Counted from the first letter of the stretch, positions 1-8,987 are shown. The stretch is 64,000 nucleotides of DNA from Poriferisodalis sp026713105 (GCA_965115995.1 OZ220472.1:1798001-1862000), one strand, 5' to 3'. Made by a program: numbers and translations. Notes: generated from the letters alone by a model not told the origin.

Positions 1-1
1 T

Positions 2-664
2 CCCCCCACCGGCCCGGGCGCCATCTCGTCGGCCCCTTGGGGCTCGGCGGGCATCCTGCCGATCCCGTGGATGTACATCGCGATGATGGGCACCGAAGGC
101 CTCACCCGGGCCACCCAGACGGCGATCCTGTCGGCCAACTACCTGGCGTCGCGCCTCGGCGAGCACTTCCCGATCCTGTACCAGGGCCGCTACGGGCTGG
201 TCGCCCACGAATGCATCGTGGACCTGCGGCCGTACTCGGAGTGGGCCAGCGTCGACGACGTCGCCAAGCGGCTCATCGACTTCGGCTTCCACGCCCCGAC
301 CATGTCGTTCCCCGTTGCCGGGACGCTGATGATCGAGCCCACCGAGAGCGAGTCGCTGGCGGAGATCGACCGGTTCTGCGATGCGATGGCGGCGATCCGC
401 GCCGAGATCGACAAGGTCGCCTCGGGCGAGTGGCCCCAAGACGACAACCCGCTCGTCAATGCGCCTCACACTGCGGTCGATTCGCTCACCGGCGAGTGGG
501 ATCACCCCTACTCGCGCACCGAAGCGGTGTACCCGATGGGCACCAAAGCGGCGACGCTGGTTGCCGACAAGTACTGGCCGCCGGTCAGCCGCATCGACGG
601 AGCGTATGGCGACCGCAACCTCATGTGCGCCTGCCCCGACCCTCGCGCCTTCGAGACTGGCTAG
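2..664 (+). CDS. gcvP: Glycine dehydrogenase (glycine cleavage P protein), C-terminal part, cut by window edge
   Basis: The frame is open from the first bases, so the gene begins upstream of the window. About 220 residues are visible. The start of the visible part (TGPGAISSAPWGSAGILPI) and the segment reading MMGTEGLTRATQTAILSANY are typical of the C-terminal half of glycine dehydrogenase. This pyridoxal-phosphate enzyme decarboxylates glycine and passes the aminomethyl group to the lipoyl arm of GcvH; a gcvH gene lies at 32828-33229 in this window. The PLP lysine lies upstream and is not visible. Whether this is the C-terminal subunit of a split enzyme (GcvPB) or the end of a fused GcvP cannot be told from this fragment. 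Confidence 0.93.
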   Translation, partial: PPTGPGAISSAPWGSAGILPIPWMYIAMMGTEGLTRATQTAILSANYLASRLGEHFPILYQGRYGLVAHECIVDLRPYSEWASVDDVAKRLIDFGFHAPTMSFPVAGTLMIEPTESESLAEIDRFCDAMAAIRAEIDKVASGEWPQDDNPLVNAPHTAVDSLTGEWDHPYSRTEAVYPMGTKAATLVADKYWPPVSRIDGAYGDRNLMCACPDPRAFETG

Positions 665-770
665 CCCCGCGAGCAGGTGCAGCGGAACCGACCGCTGCGG
701 CACGGACTTGCCGTGGAGACATGGCTGCGGCAGCTCGGCTCGACGACGAATGGATCGGTAGCGTTCGCTC

Positions 771-1487
771 ATGGCGCGAGTGGATCCTGCAGTGCTCGAG
801 ATGCCGGTCGATGCCGAGCCCGGCACGATGCCCTACTTCTCCCACATCGACTCGTGGCTGCGCGCCGAGATCGACGGCCTCACCGACGCCCAGCTCGACC
901 TCGACGACCCGTCGCCCGAGCGGGAGCTGATGTGGTGGTCGATCCGCCGGCAGGTCAGCCATATCGCCTGGGTGTCGATGATCTTCTCGAAGCGCCGCTG
1001 CGGTGCCCTGCTGTGGCCCGACGGCAACATCCCCGAGCCCATCGTGTGGGCCGAGCATCACCAGGGCCCCGACAACAAGCACGATCTGCGCCTCGACCCC
1101 GCTCTGTTCTGGGAAGTGCCCGACCTGCTCGACAAGCTGGACCTCGGCCTGAGCTGGATGCGCTACGTGGTGGCGTCGCATCCCATCGAGACGTTCCGCG
1201 AGATGGTCGAGTCGCGTCACAGCACGCACTTCTGGGACGATGCCATCACCGTGCTGCCCCGCGGCGCTTGGCACGATCCCGACGACGAGCGACGGGTGGT
1301 GAACACGCTTGAATGCGCGATCTGGATGCTCTTCTACGAGATGGCCTCGCACATCCGCTCCGTCCAGCGGATCAAGGAGATCCAGGGGCTGCCGCCGGCT
1401 GTGGAGCTGACCCGGTTCGGCTACCTGCGGCTCCCCCACTACTGGGGAGAAACCGAAGCTCCCGCACCCAGCATCACCAAGCTCTGA
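771..1487 (+). CDS. DinB-like conserved protein
   Basis: A 238-residue soluble protein. It has scattered histidines in helical segments (SHIAW near residue 65, a MASHIRSVQRIKEI segment near 190) and the mostly helical composition seen in DinB/YfiT-type four-helix bundles, which often bind a metal through three histidines. That family call is from general resemblance only. TAGCGT at 759-764 lies 6 nt before the ATG, supporting leaderless initiation here. No substrate can be inferred. The gene stands between gcvP and a nucleoside hydrolase on the same strand. Confidence 0.7.
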   Translation: MARVDPAVLEMPVDAEPGTMPYFSHIDSWLRAEIDGLTDAQLDLDDPSPERELMWWSIRRQVSHIAWVSMIFSKRRCGALLWPDGNIPEPIVWAEHHQGPDNKHDLRLDPALFWEVPDLLDKLDLGLSWMRYVVASHPIETFREMVESRHSTHFWDDAITVLPRGAWHDPDDERRVVNTLECAIWMLFYEMASHIRSVQRIKEIQGLPPAVELTRFGYLRLPHYWGETEAPAPSITKL

Positions 1488-1518
1488 CCTCGATCGTCAG
1501 GCTGGCTGAGTTGTCCAT

Positions 1519-2445
1519 ATGACGCGACCCAAGATCATCCTCGACTGCGACCCGGGCCATGACGACGCCGTGGCGATCCTGCTGGCGGCGCACCACTGCG
1601 AGGTGTTGGGCATCACCACCGTGTCGGGGAACGCGCCGCTGGCGCTGACCACCCAGAACGCCCTGCTGATGTGCGAACTTGCCGGGCTGGACATTCCTGT
1701 CCATGGGGGCGCGGATCGACCGCTGCTGGTGCCTGCCACCCATGCGCCGCGTGCCCACGGGGCGACGGGCCTCGACGGCCCACCGAGGCCCGAGGTTCAC
1801 CGCAGCGAGGCCAGCAACGACGCCGTCGGCTGCATCATCGAGACGGTCCGGGTGCACGACGACGTGTGGCTCGTGCCGGTGGGGCCGCTCACCAACATCG
1901 CGCTCGCATTCCGGCAGGCCCCCGACATCGTCGAGCGCATCGCAGGTGTCTCGCTCATGGGCGGCGCGATCGGACCGGGCAACGTCACGCCCACCGCCGA
2001 GTTCAACATTTGGGCCGACCCGCACGCAGCCCAGATCGTGTTCGCTGCAGGCGCGCCGCTGGTGCGCATGGCGGGGCTGAACCTCACCCACCAGCTCTGC
2101 GTGGGCCCCACCGAGACCGCCGCTCTGCGGGACCACGGAGGCACGGTATCGGCGTTCGTCGCCGACCTGTTCGACTTTTACCTGGCCGGCTATCGCGAGC
2201 GGGCCGGGCTGGAGGCTGCACCGATGCATGACCCCTGCGCTGTGCTGGCCGTCACACGGCCCGACCTGTTCACCTTCACGGCCCGCCATGTCGACGTGGA
2301 GACTGACGGCACGCTCACCCGGGGCATGACCGTCGCAGACGAGCGGCCGGGCACTGACGCGTCTCCCAACTGCGAGGTTGCCGTCAGCATCGATGCCAGT
2401 CCGGCACTGGAGCTCATCGTCGAGGCTGTCTGCAGCTACCGATAG
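1519..2445 (+). CDS. Inosine-uridine preferring nucleoside hydrolase
   Basis: A 308-residue member of the nucleoside hydrolase family, which cleaves the N-glycosidic bond of ribonucleosides to give ribose and free base for salvage. The N-terminal calcium-binding motif DCDPGHDDAVAILLA (residues 10-24) is complete, and a later GLNLTHQ segment and the DPCAV motif near residue 238 (family Asp that also binds calcium) are present. Length matches the family (about 310). It follows the DinB-like gene by 31 nt. Substrate preference (purine, pyrimidine or nicotinamide riboside) is not visible in the sequence. Confidence 0.93.
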   Translation: MTRPKIILDCDPGHDDAVAILLAAHHCEVLGITTVSGNAPLALTTQNALLMCELAGLDIPVHGGADRPLLVPATHAPRAHGATGLDGPPRPEVHRSEASNDAVGCIIETVRVHDDVWLVPVGPLTNIALAFRQAPDIVERIAGVSLMGGAIGPGNVTPTAEFNIWADPHAAQIVFAAGAPLVRMAGLNLTHQLCVGPTETAALRDHGGTVSAFVADLFDFYLAGYRERAGLEAAPMHDPCAVLAVTRPDLFTFTARHVDVETDGTLTRGMTVADERPGTDASPNCEVAVSIDASPALELIVEAVCSYR

Positions 2446-2492
2446 CGCCCACGCAGACAGCTCAGCCTTCCCGTAGTCGCATCAGCTCTTCG

Positions 2493-2559
2493 CGCTCTTG
2501 TCCGCTCCGCTCACGGGCCGCTCGGGCCACGGCTACGCCTACCGGCGCAGCCTCTGGGT
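2493..2559. repeat. Interspersed promoter-region repeat, copy 1
   Basis: The segment around CGCTCACGGGCCGCTCGGGC continues through a cGGCT-CGCC-CCGGC stretch to CAGCCTCTGGGT. It matches the block at 27089-27159 over about 67 positions with few mismatches, including the end where a TANNNT hexamer starts just before a GTG start codon. Both copies lie directly upstream of leaderless genes. Confidence 0.7.
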
Positions 2560-2564
2560 ACCGT
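2559..2564 (+). promoter_or_regulatory. -10 hexamer for leaderless selD
   Basis: TACCGT ends 7 nt before the GTG at 2572, the same spacing seen before most transcription-unit starts in this window. It supports GTG 2572 as the true selD start, upstream of the in-frame UGA. Confidence 0.6.
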
Positions 2565-2571
2565 TGCCGCT

Positions 2572-3738
2572 GTGCCGACCGACAGCACACCGAACAGCCC
2601 AGCGTTCCGGCTGAGCCAGTACAGCCACGGTGCCGGCTGAGCGTGCAAGCTCGGACCATCCGAGCTGGCGCAGGTCTTGCGCCACCTGACTCCCCCATCG
2701 CACCCGGATCTGCTCGTCGGCAATGACACCAGCGACGATGCCGCCGTGTGGCGGCTCGGCAGCGGCCAGCTGCTGGTCAGCTCCACCGATTTCTTTGCTC
2801 CGATCGTGGACGATGCGCGCACGTGGGGCCGCATCGCTGCAGCCAACGCGGCCAGCGACATCTACGCCATGGGCGCCACGCCGCTGTTCGCGCTGAATCT
2901 GGCTGCCTGGCCCCGCGAGGTGCTGCCGCTGGACCTGCTGGGCGAGGTGCTTGCAGGCGGAGCCGACGCCGCCGCTGAGGGCGGCTGGGTGGTGGCCGGC
3001 GGCCACACCATCGACGGCCCCGAACCGCTCTATGGCATGGCAGTGACCGGTCTCAGCACCCCCTCTGGCACAGCCGACGCCGCCATGGGAGCCAGTGACA
3101 CACCAGCCGCAGCCGGCACAGGCCTGCTCACCAATGCGAGCGGGCAGGCGGGCCAGGCCCTCGTGCTCACCAAGCCACTGGGCACGGGCCTGCTCGCCAC
3201 TGCACTGAAGCGCTCCGATCCCGAAGCGGCCGTCCGAGGCGGCGCGCTGTCTGGGGCCTACGAAGCCGGCGTGGCCGAGATGTGCAGGCTCAACGATGCC
3301 GCCGCCGCTGCGGCGATCCGGGCAGGAGCAACGGCAGCCACTGATGTCACCGGCTTCGGCCTGCTGGGGCACCTCGCCGAGCTCGCGGCAGCGAGCGGGG
3401 TGGGCGCCGCTGTGGAAGCCGGCGCAGTGCCGCTGCTGCCCGACGTGATCGGGCTCGCGACCAGCGGCTTCGTGCCCGGAGGCACCGGGCGCAACCTTGA
3501 GCACCTCGCCGAGCGCCTCGACGGCGGCGACGAGCTCACCCGCTCCGTGCTCGGCGATCCCCAGACTTCAGGCGGCCTGCTGTTCAGCCTCGATCCCGGC
3601 CGAGCGGGCGAGGCGGTGCGCGAGCTGCGCGACAGCGGCCACGCCGCTGCGGTCATCGGCGAGCTGACCGGCGGCTCGGTCGGAACGATCGTGATCGCCG
3701 GTGCGCTCACCGGAAGCAACATCGCGGGCTCCCGCTGA
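2572..3738 (+). CDS. selD: Selenide, water dikinase, probably itself a selenoprotein (UGA at codon 23)
   Basis: SelD makes selenophosphate from selenide and ATP for selenocysteine and selenouridine synthesis. From GTG 2572 the frame reads RLSQYSHGAG-UGA-ACKLGP, which aligns with the N-terminal catalytic motif of E. coli SelD (LTQYSHGAGCGCK). The UGA at 2638-2640 falls exactly on the catalytic Cys17, a position often occupied by Sec in other SelD proteins. The following Cys and Lys are conserved. The rest is a full SelD: LLVGNDTSDDAAV near residue 47, TDFFAPIVDD, GGHTIDGPEP. An 8-bp hairpin starts 7 nt after the UGA. A standard caller would start at ATG 2677 or nearby and lose the active site. 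Total 388 residues with Sec. A NadD-like gene follows after 8 nt. Confidence 0.93.
2648..2666 (+). promoter_or_regulatory. SECIS-like hairpin in selD
   Basis: AGCTCGGA-CCA-TCCGAGCT is a perfect 8-bp inverted repeat inside the coding sequence, beginning 7 nt after the UGA. With the upper pairs open it gives a GGACCATCC loop whose first bases are G, as expected of bacterial SECIS elements that bind SelB. The loop lies about 14-18 nt past the UGA, near the usual bacterial distance. Confidence 0.72.
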
Positions 3739-3746
3739 GGCCTGCG

Positions 3747-4316
3747 ATGGTCATGGGGCGGCGGGGGGTGTTTCCCGGCTCGTTCAACCCGCCGACCACT
3801 GCGCATCTCGCCATCAGCGAGGCCGTGGTCAAACAGCACCGTCTCGATGTGCTCGTGTGGACAGTAAGCCGGGTGGCGCTCGCCAAGGAAGACGTGCAGC
3901 TCCCGCGGCTCGCCGACCGGATCGCAGTCCTCGAAGCCGTCGCTGCGCCGATCGATTGGCTCGAGATTGCCGTCACCGAGGTGCAGCTGCTGTCGGAGAT
4001 CGCAGCCGGCTTCGACGTGATCGTGATGGGCGCCGACAAGTGGCACCAGATCCACGACCCGGTCTTCTACGGCAACGATCCGGCCCGCCGCGACGCGTCC
4101 ATCGCTGCGCTGCCGGCCGTCGCCATCGCGGCCCGCCCGCCGCACGACTGCCCCGCCGAGCTGGTACTCGACTTGCCGGACTGGGTGGGCACCGTGTCGA
4201 GCACCAAAGCCCGCACCACCGACCCCGCCCTGATGGTTGCCGAGGCGGTCCAATTCGACACGAAGACCGGCGCCTGGACCGACCCGGTGCGCTACGAGGC
4301 CTGGCTGAGCGGCTAG
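3747..4316 (+). CDS. NadD-like nucleotidyltransferase
   Basis: A 189-residue protein of the cytidylyltransferase-like superfamily. The nucleotide-binding motif GSFNPPTTAHLA (residues 10-21) matches the GxFxPxHxGH motif, with T in place of the first family His. The late SSTKAR segment matches the ISSTxIR motif of nicotinate-nucleotide adenylyltransferases. It could act in NAD synthesis, but the changed first motif and the distance from any other NAD gene mean the substrate is uncertain. It starts 8 nt after selD, so the two are probably cotranscribed. Confidence 0.75.
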   Translation: MVMGRRGVFPGSFNPPTTAHLAISEAVVKQHRLDVLVWTVSRVALAKEDVQLPRLADRIAVLEAVAAPIDWLEIAVTEVQLLSEIAAGFDVIVMGADKWHQIHDPVFYGNDPARRDASIAALPAVAIAARPPHDCPAELVLDLPDWVGTVSSTKARTTDPALMVAEAVQFDTKTGAWTDPVRYEAWLSG

Positions 4317-4336
4317 CAGCAACACTGGGGAGCGTT

Positions 4337-5314
4337 ATGGACGAGATTCTCGATGTAGACCTGCTCGCGTTCGAGCACCGTTCGCCAGCCCAGCGCCGGG
4401 CGGTCACCGACGGCGTAATGGCAAGCCTGCGGACGGGCTTCGTTTACACCGCGCACGATCTCTCGGGCGGCCTGCTCGACGAGGCGTACGACGTGCTCGG
4501 CCGGTTCTTCGCGCTCGAGCCCGACACCAAGGCGCGCTATGTCGACGCGGAGTCGTTCGGCGCTCGCGGCTACACCGGCCCGCTCACCGAGACCGCCGCC
4601 GTCTCCGACCTTCCCGATTGGAAGGAGATGTTCAACTGGAGCGACCTGCCTCCCGCAGGCCACCCGCTCACCGTCACCTACGGTCGCTGGTACCGGCCCT
4701 CGATCTTTCCCGATGATGAGATCAGCGGCGCCGCCGAGATCCTCACCGAGTTCCACCGGCGGCTGGTGGAACTGCAGCGGCGCTTCCTGCGGGTGATCGC
4801 CGAGGGCATCGGCGCCCATGAGACGTACTTCGACAGGATGACCACGTTCGGCACGCACCTGTCGCGGGCCATCCACTACCCGCCGATGTCACATGCGCCC
4901 GCCGCCGGTGCCGAGGGCCACATCTGGGCCGACGAGCACGCCGACATCAACCTCATCACGGCATTGCCGCGGGCCACCGAGCGGGGCCTGCAAGTGCAGA
5001 TAGACGGCGAGTGGGTCGATGCAGCCCCGCCCGACGACCACGTCATCATCAACTCGGGCATCATGCTCGAGCACGTCACCAACGGCCTGATCGGCGCCGG
5101 CTGGCACCGCGTCAAGGCCGACCCCGTCCAGCGCGGCAGCCGCCTCAGCGTGGTGCAGTTCTGCCACCCCCGCCCGTCCACCATCCTCACGCCCGCGCCG
5201 TCCACGGTCGGCCCGGATCGCCCGTGCCGCTACGAAGCCGTCTCCGCCGAAGACCGCCTCGAAGAAGTGATCTGGGAGATCAACCTCATCCCCGACGCCC
5301 GCCGCGTGGAGTAA
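4337..5314 (+). CDS. Isopenicillin N synthase-like 2-oxoglutarate/Fe(II) dioxygenase
   Basis: A 325-residue protein of the plant-type 2OG-Fe(II) oxygenase family. An N-terminal DIOX_N-like part (GFVYTAHDL near residue 34, FFALEPDTKARY) precedes a double-stranded beta-helix core. The iron triad is visible as H and D in DEHADIN near residue 200 and the later H in MLEHVTNG; WHRVK follows. GGGGAG ends 5 nt before the ATG as ribosome binding site. The substrate is unknown. Its last 120 bp reappear in diverged form at 15338-15457, marking the two ends of accessory island 1. Confidence 0.82.
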   Translation: MDEILDVDLLAFEHRSPAQRRAVTDGVMASLRTGFVYTAHDLSGGLLDEAYDVLGRFFALEPDTKARYVDAESFGARGYTGPLTETAAVSDLPDWKEMFNWSDLPPAGHPLTVTYGRWYRPSIFPDDEISGAAEILTEFHRRLVELQRRFLRVIAEGIGAHETYFDRMTTFGTHLSRAIHYPPMSHAPAAGAEGHIWADEHADINLITALPRATERGLQVQIDGEWVDAAPPDDHVIINSGIMLEHVTNGLIGAGWHRVKADPVQRGSRLSVVQFCHPRPSTILTPAPSTVGPDRPCRYEAVSAEDRLEEVIWEINLIPDARRVE

Positions 5315-5431
5315 ACGCGACCGAACCGAGCTGCTTCAGCGTCGGGCCAAGGCCTAGGCGCTAAACGTGGCGCAATGTCGACAGATCGATGTGTCATGCC
5401 CAACGTGCCGGAGATTCGCACGCGTCTTTAC

Positions 5432-5490
5432 GAAGTGCGGCCGCACTTCAGTGTTAGGCTCAAAGTGTGCCAAGTCCAAGTGCGGCCGCA
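5432..5490. promoter_or_regulatory. 18-bp palindrome with a second half-copy, putative operator of the methyltransferase operon
   Basis: GAAGTGCGGCCGCACTTC (5432-5449) is a perfect palindrome. AAGTGCGGCCGCA recurs 45 bp further on, at 5478-5490, already inside the methyltransferase reading frame. The two copies straddle the -10 hexamer and start codon, as expected of an operator. It could equally be the recognition site of the methyltransferase itself, giving feedback by methylation. Confidence 0.55.
5455..5460 (+). promoter_or_regulatory. -10 hexamer for leaderless methyltransferase gene
   Basis: TAGGCT lies 6 nt before the GTG at 5467. No ribosome binding site is visible, so the operon transcript probably begins at the start codon. 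Confidence 0.5.
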
Positions 5491-6417
5491 GTAGCTGGGA
5501 CTGATACCCAACCGCTTGGTTCGATTCGAACGGGCGACGCTTATCGGCTTGTCGAAGGAGTTGAAGACGATTCCGTCGATCTCCTCATTACCTCTCCGCC
5601 GTACTGGGGTATGCGCACGTACGGCCTTCCCCACGACGACTCGGTCCTCGACGAGTGGCGATCGGTGGGCTGCACTGACGAGCGGACGCCTCCGTTCGAT
5701 TGGTACTCAAGAGCAGGTGGAGTGCTGGGGCTTGAGCCGTACCCGCACTGGTATATCGATCACTTGGTCGAGTTCTTCTCGAAGGTGCGTCGCACGTTGC
5801 GGTCGACCTCGAGCCTCTGGGTGAACTTGGGTGATACGTATTTCGCCCGCTGGAGCAGCATCAGGGACGGAGGCCGACAGGGGCTCAAAGGTGGGCGTAC
5901 GCGGCGGAGGACGCCGTCGGGTGGCTATCTGCACGACAAGCAGCTCTTGCTCGTGCCCGCAAGATTTGCGATCGCAATGCAGGACCGGGGATGGATCCTG
6001 CGCAACGATCTGATCTGGGCAAAACCGAACCCGATTCCGCGCCCAGAGCGTGATCGGTTGAGGATGTCACACGAGCACTGGTTCCACTTCGTCCAGCGAC
6101 AAGCCGGCGGGCGTCGACCGAGCTATTACTACGACCTCGACGCCGCCGAGTCGGGTGCGTTGGATGTCGTAGTGCACGATCCGCCTGCCACGACCAACGG
6201 CCACTCAGCGACGTTCCCGATCGACTTTGTGAAGCACAGAATCCTCACCTCCACGCCGCCCGGAGGTCTTGTTCTCGATCCCTTCTGTGGTTCCGGCACT
6301 GCCCTAGTTGCTGCCGTTGAACTTGGCCGCAGCGCACTGGGATTCGAAGCCTCAGCCAAGTACACCAGATCGGCGCGGTCTAGGCTCAGGAAAGTGCTGG
6401 AGAAGGTCAATGGGTGA
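5467..6417 (+). CDS. Beta-class DNA methyltransferase (N4-cytosine/N6-adenine type)
   Basis: A 316-residue methyltransferase of the N6_N4_Mtase family. The catalytic motif TSPPYWG is at residues 42-48 and the SAM-binding motif DPFCGSGTALVAAVELGR at 271-288. The order (catalytic motif first, FxGxG motif last, with the recognition region between) defines the beta class. A serine before PPY is more frequent in N4-cytosine enzymes, so m4C is the better guess. There is no restriction endonuclease beside it. The next three genes overlap head to tail, so it is the first gene of a five-gene operon that may mark self DNA for a defence module. Base composition is lower in GC than flanking core genes. 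Confidence 0.9.
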   Translation: MPSPSAAAVAGTDTQPLGSIRTGDAYRLVEGVEDDSVDLLITSPPYWGMRTYGLPHDDSVLDEWRSVGCTDERTPPFDWYSRAGGVLGLEPYPHWYIDHLVEFFSKVRRTLRSTSSLWVNLGDTYFARWSSIRDGGRQGLKGGRTRRRTPSGGYLHDKQLLLVPARFAIAMQDRGWILRNDLIWAKPNPIPRPERDRLRMSHEHWFHFVQRQAGGRRPSYYYDLDAAESGALDVVVHDPPATTNGHSATFPIDFVKHRILTSTPPGGLVLDPFCGSGTALVAAVELGRSALGFEASAKYTRSARSRLRKVLEKVNG

Positions 6418-6604
6418 TGGCGTGGGTCCAGATGCCGCACTGCAGGCTGACACCGCCCGGGTAATCGGCGTCCTCGAAGGCGCGCAGCGTCAAGGCGCTG
6501 GCCCAGACGTTGAGCTAGTCAAGTTGCTGGCCATACTCGACAGCACAGAATCGAGTGCGACGCGCTCTCTGAGCGCCCTCCTAGTTGATGCAGATCCGCA
6601 TTAG
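6410..6604 (+). CDS. Small protein (64 aa) of the candidate defence operon
   Basis: The ATG overlaps the methyltransferase stop (ATGGGTGA), and its end overlaps the start of the ATPase gene by 17 nt, so it is translationally coupled on both sides. The product is acidic and mostly helical (DTARVIGVLEGAQRQ, VELVKLLAILDSTES) with no recognised domain. A small protein directly before an SMC/ABC-type ATPase recalls the middle component of three-component ABC systems, but no sequence match to those can be shown. Confidence 0.65.
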   Translation: MGDGVGPDAALQADTARVIGVLEGAQRQGAGPDVELVKLLAILDSTESSATRSLSALLVDADPH

Positions 6605-8987
6605 CACTGATCCGATTGGGCCGCTCAGGGTCCTAGACGGATTGCCAGACGTACCGCTGTCGGTCATCGAGGGTCGCAACGGCATTGGGAAATCGCTGGC
6701 AGTGCGGGTGCTGGAGATCTGTTGTGGCGAGATGCCTTATCGGCTGAACTCTCCTGCCTGGGAGAGCCTCCGTACTGGCTTAGGTCGCTTCGAGGTCCGC
6801 GCAGAAAACCTCTACGGCGCAAATCAGGTTCTCTGGAAGGCAGACAGCCGCGAGTGGCCTGGAGAGCCCAGCGGCGCACCAGACGAGGCTTGGTTCGAGA
6901 CGATTGAGGTCGACGGCGTCCCAACGACGATGAGTGAACTCCGAAGCCTCATGAGAGCACACCGGATTGCCGGTGACGAGGGCATCGTGGAGACGCTCGC
7001 GAGTCGCGCCGACGCGGAAGCCGAGGCTGTGCACCGATGGGCTGCTCGCTACACCGGGGAGGAAGGTACCCCGTTGGCATCGCTCGAACACAAAGCTGAC
7101 GATCTCCGACTCTTATTCGGCGGATGGTCGGATGCTGCAATTCCGGATCTTCGAGAGTCGCTGGTCGAGGCCGAACAGGCCCACGAGCGCGCGGCCGCTG
7201 AAGCAGAGCGGGCCTACTCGCAGCACAAGCTCATCAGTGACGCCGATGCTCTCCAACGCCAGCTTGACCGCTATTCGGAGGAAGCGCCGCAGCTCCAAGC
7301 AAAACTAGAGGCAGTTGAGCGGGACATCGCTGATCGACAGGCAAGGCGCGAGACCATCGATAAGGAGCTCCGCAAGATCGTGCAGGGTGCAGCCTTGGCC
7401 AGCTCGGTGAAGAAGGAACTCAGGAATGCGCAACGGACTGCGTCCAAGAACCGTCGCAATCTGAAGGACTCCGTAAGAAACGCCTCCACGGCCGCCACCC
7501 AGCTCGGCATCGCTAACGAGCGCACGGAAGCGGAAGCGGAAGCGGCTTCAGTAAGTGAAGCCATCGAGGCGCTTGAACTTGAGCAGCGCTCCCTCGATGC
7601 TGCTCCGGTCATGCGCGAACTTCTGGACGAGATCACGGACCGCCTGGCGCAAGGCGAGGAAACTGGCCTCGCCGAGGAAGTTGCATTCGAGGAGCCTGAG
7701 ACGCATGTAAGCCTGACCGTGGCACAGACCCGTAGTGGCATGTTCAACCGCAGGACGGCGCTTGAGGGGCACCCACCTCCGCCTGAAGCCAAAGCTGTGC
7801 AGGAGAAATTGGTCGCTCAACGCCGACGACAAGCGCAAGTGGCGACGCTGCTGGGCCACATCGGCGACATTGAGAGGTTTACGCGACTCGTGCACACGAA
7901 TGAAGAGCGCGTGCGAACGGCCGTCGCAGCCTTGCCTGCCGCTGGCTCCGGAGGGGTTCGCTCGTTGGATTCGGAGAAGGTCAAGCTAGACGACGAGATC
8001 GTTCAGCTGGCAGGTCGGAGGGCAAACCTCGTCGAACGCTTGGGCGGATCGTCGGTGACTGATCCTTCCGTTGTCCGTAAGCGTTTTGAGCAGAGCCTCG
8101 AGAGCGCAGGTGTGCCACAGGATCTGCTTGGCGAGGCGCTGGCAGAGTACGGCGACGCGCTGCAAGCCGCTCGAAATGCGGAACGGGCCGCTCGTGAGTC
8201 ACTTAGTGCGAGGCGCTCCGAACTGGCGCGCACAGAATCTGAGGTCCAGCGCGCTTGGAACATGCTCGCCAACCGTGAGGATCTTGGATGGCTTCGCGAT
8301 GCGCTCGCTCTTGAACCCTCGCAGCACACATCAAACGAGGCTCAGGCCCGATTCATCGAGAGCCTTCGCCGCCGGCTCGACGCTGTCCTCGATCGACTTG
8401 GAGCGGTGCGGGCGCAACTCGCGGCCGTGGAGCGCGCGTTGACTGGTATCGGCCGACACATTCGGAGTCAGAGCCCCGACGCCGAGATGTACGTCAGCGA
8501 ACTGAAATCCTGGTTGGGGCGACGCTTCAGCGAGTGGTTCAACAACGAACGCGTCCGACGAGAACTGTTGCCAGAGGCCGAGGGAGACATCGCAGTTGAT
8601 CTCGAAGCGCGAGAAGTGCTCTGGACCGAGGGCGAACTCATTCGTAGCAGGCCGCTCGAGGCGTTCTCGTCGGGCGAACAGGCTTTCGCCTACACCCGGG
8701 CCCGCCTGGGGCTCCTAGATGACGAGGACAACCCACCGCAGAATCGTCTCGTGGTCTTGGACGAGTTCGGTGCCTTCATCGCACACGACCGACTGCAGCA
8801 ACTGTTTGATGTTCTTGAGGATCGAATTCCACAACACCCGACTGACCAAGTCGTTGTGATCCTTCCACTCGCTCGTGACTATGAGCTACTAGAGAAGACC
8901 GCGCTTAAGACCGAACAACGCGGCCTTCAAGGGATGGCCGAGCAGGTCGCTTCCAAGGGCTACGGCGTGCGAGAACTCGCCCGTTGA
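6588..8987 (+). CDS. SMC/RecN-like coiled-coil ATPase
   Basis: About 799 residues in the split ATPase layout of SMC, Rad50 and RecN proteins. Walker A GRNGIGKS is at residues 29-36. A long charged helical middle (about 190-320, and again about 480-660, rich in E, R, A, Q) looks like an antiparallel coiled coil. The ABC signature variant FSSGEQ is at 693-698 and the Walker B RLVVLDEFG near 719-727. Such ATPases sense or load on DNA in defence systems such as Lamassu and three-component ABC systems. The ATG at 6588 lies inside the previous gene; TTG 6585 is an alternative. The stop overlaps the next start (TTGA). Confidence 0.88.
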   Translation: MQIRISTDPIGPLRVLDGLPDVPLSVIEGRNGIGKSLAVRVLEICCGEMPYRLNSPAWESLRTGLGRFEVRAENLYGANQVLWKADSREWPGEPSGAPDEAWFETIEVDGVPTTMSELRSLMRAHRIAGDEGIVETLASRADAEAEAVHRWAARYTGEEGTPLASLEHKADDLRLLFGGWSDAAIPDLRESLVEAEQAHERAAAEAERAYSQHKLISDADALQRQLDRYSEEAPQLQAKLEAVERDIADRQARRETIDKELRKIVQGAALASSVKKELRNAQRTASKNRRNLKDSVRNASTAATQLGIANERTEAEAEAASVSEAIEALELEQRSLDAAPVMRELLDEITDRLAQGEETGLAEEVAFEEPETHVSLTVAQTRSGMFNRRTALEGHPPPPEAKAVQEKLVAQRRRQAQVATLLGHIGDIERFTRLVHTNEERVRTAVAALPAAGSGGVRSLDSEKVKLDDEIVQLAGRRANLVERLGGSSVTDPSVVRKRFEQSLESAGVPQDLLGEALAEYGDALQAARNAERAARESLSARRSELARTESEVQRAWNMLANREDLGWLRDALALEPSQHTSNEAQARFIESLRRRLDAVLDRLGAVRAQLAAVERALTGIGRHIRSQSPDAEMYVSELKSWLGRRFSEWFNNERVRRELLPEAEGDIAVDLEAREVLWTEGELIRSRPLEAFSSGEQAFAYTRARLGLLDDEDNPPQNRLVVLDEFGAFIAHDRLQQLFDVLEDRIPQHPTDQVVVILPLARDYELLEKTALKTEQRGLQGMAEQVASKGYGVRELAR

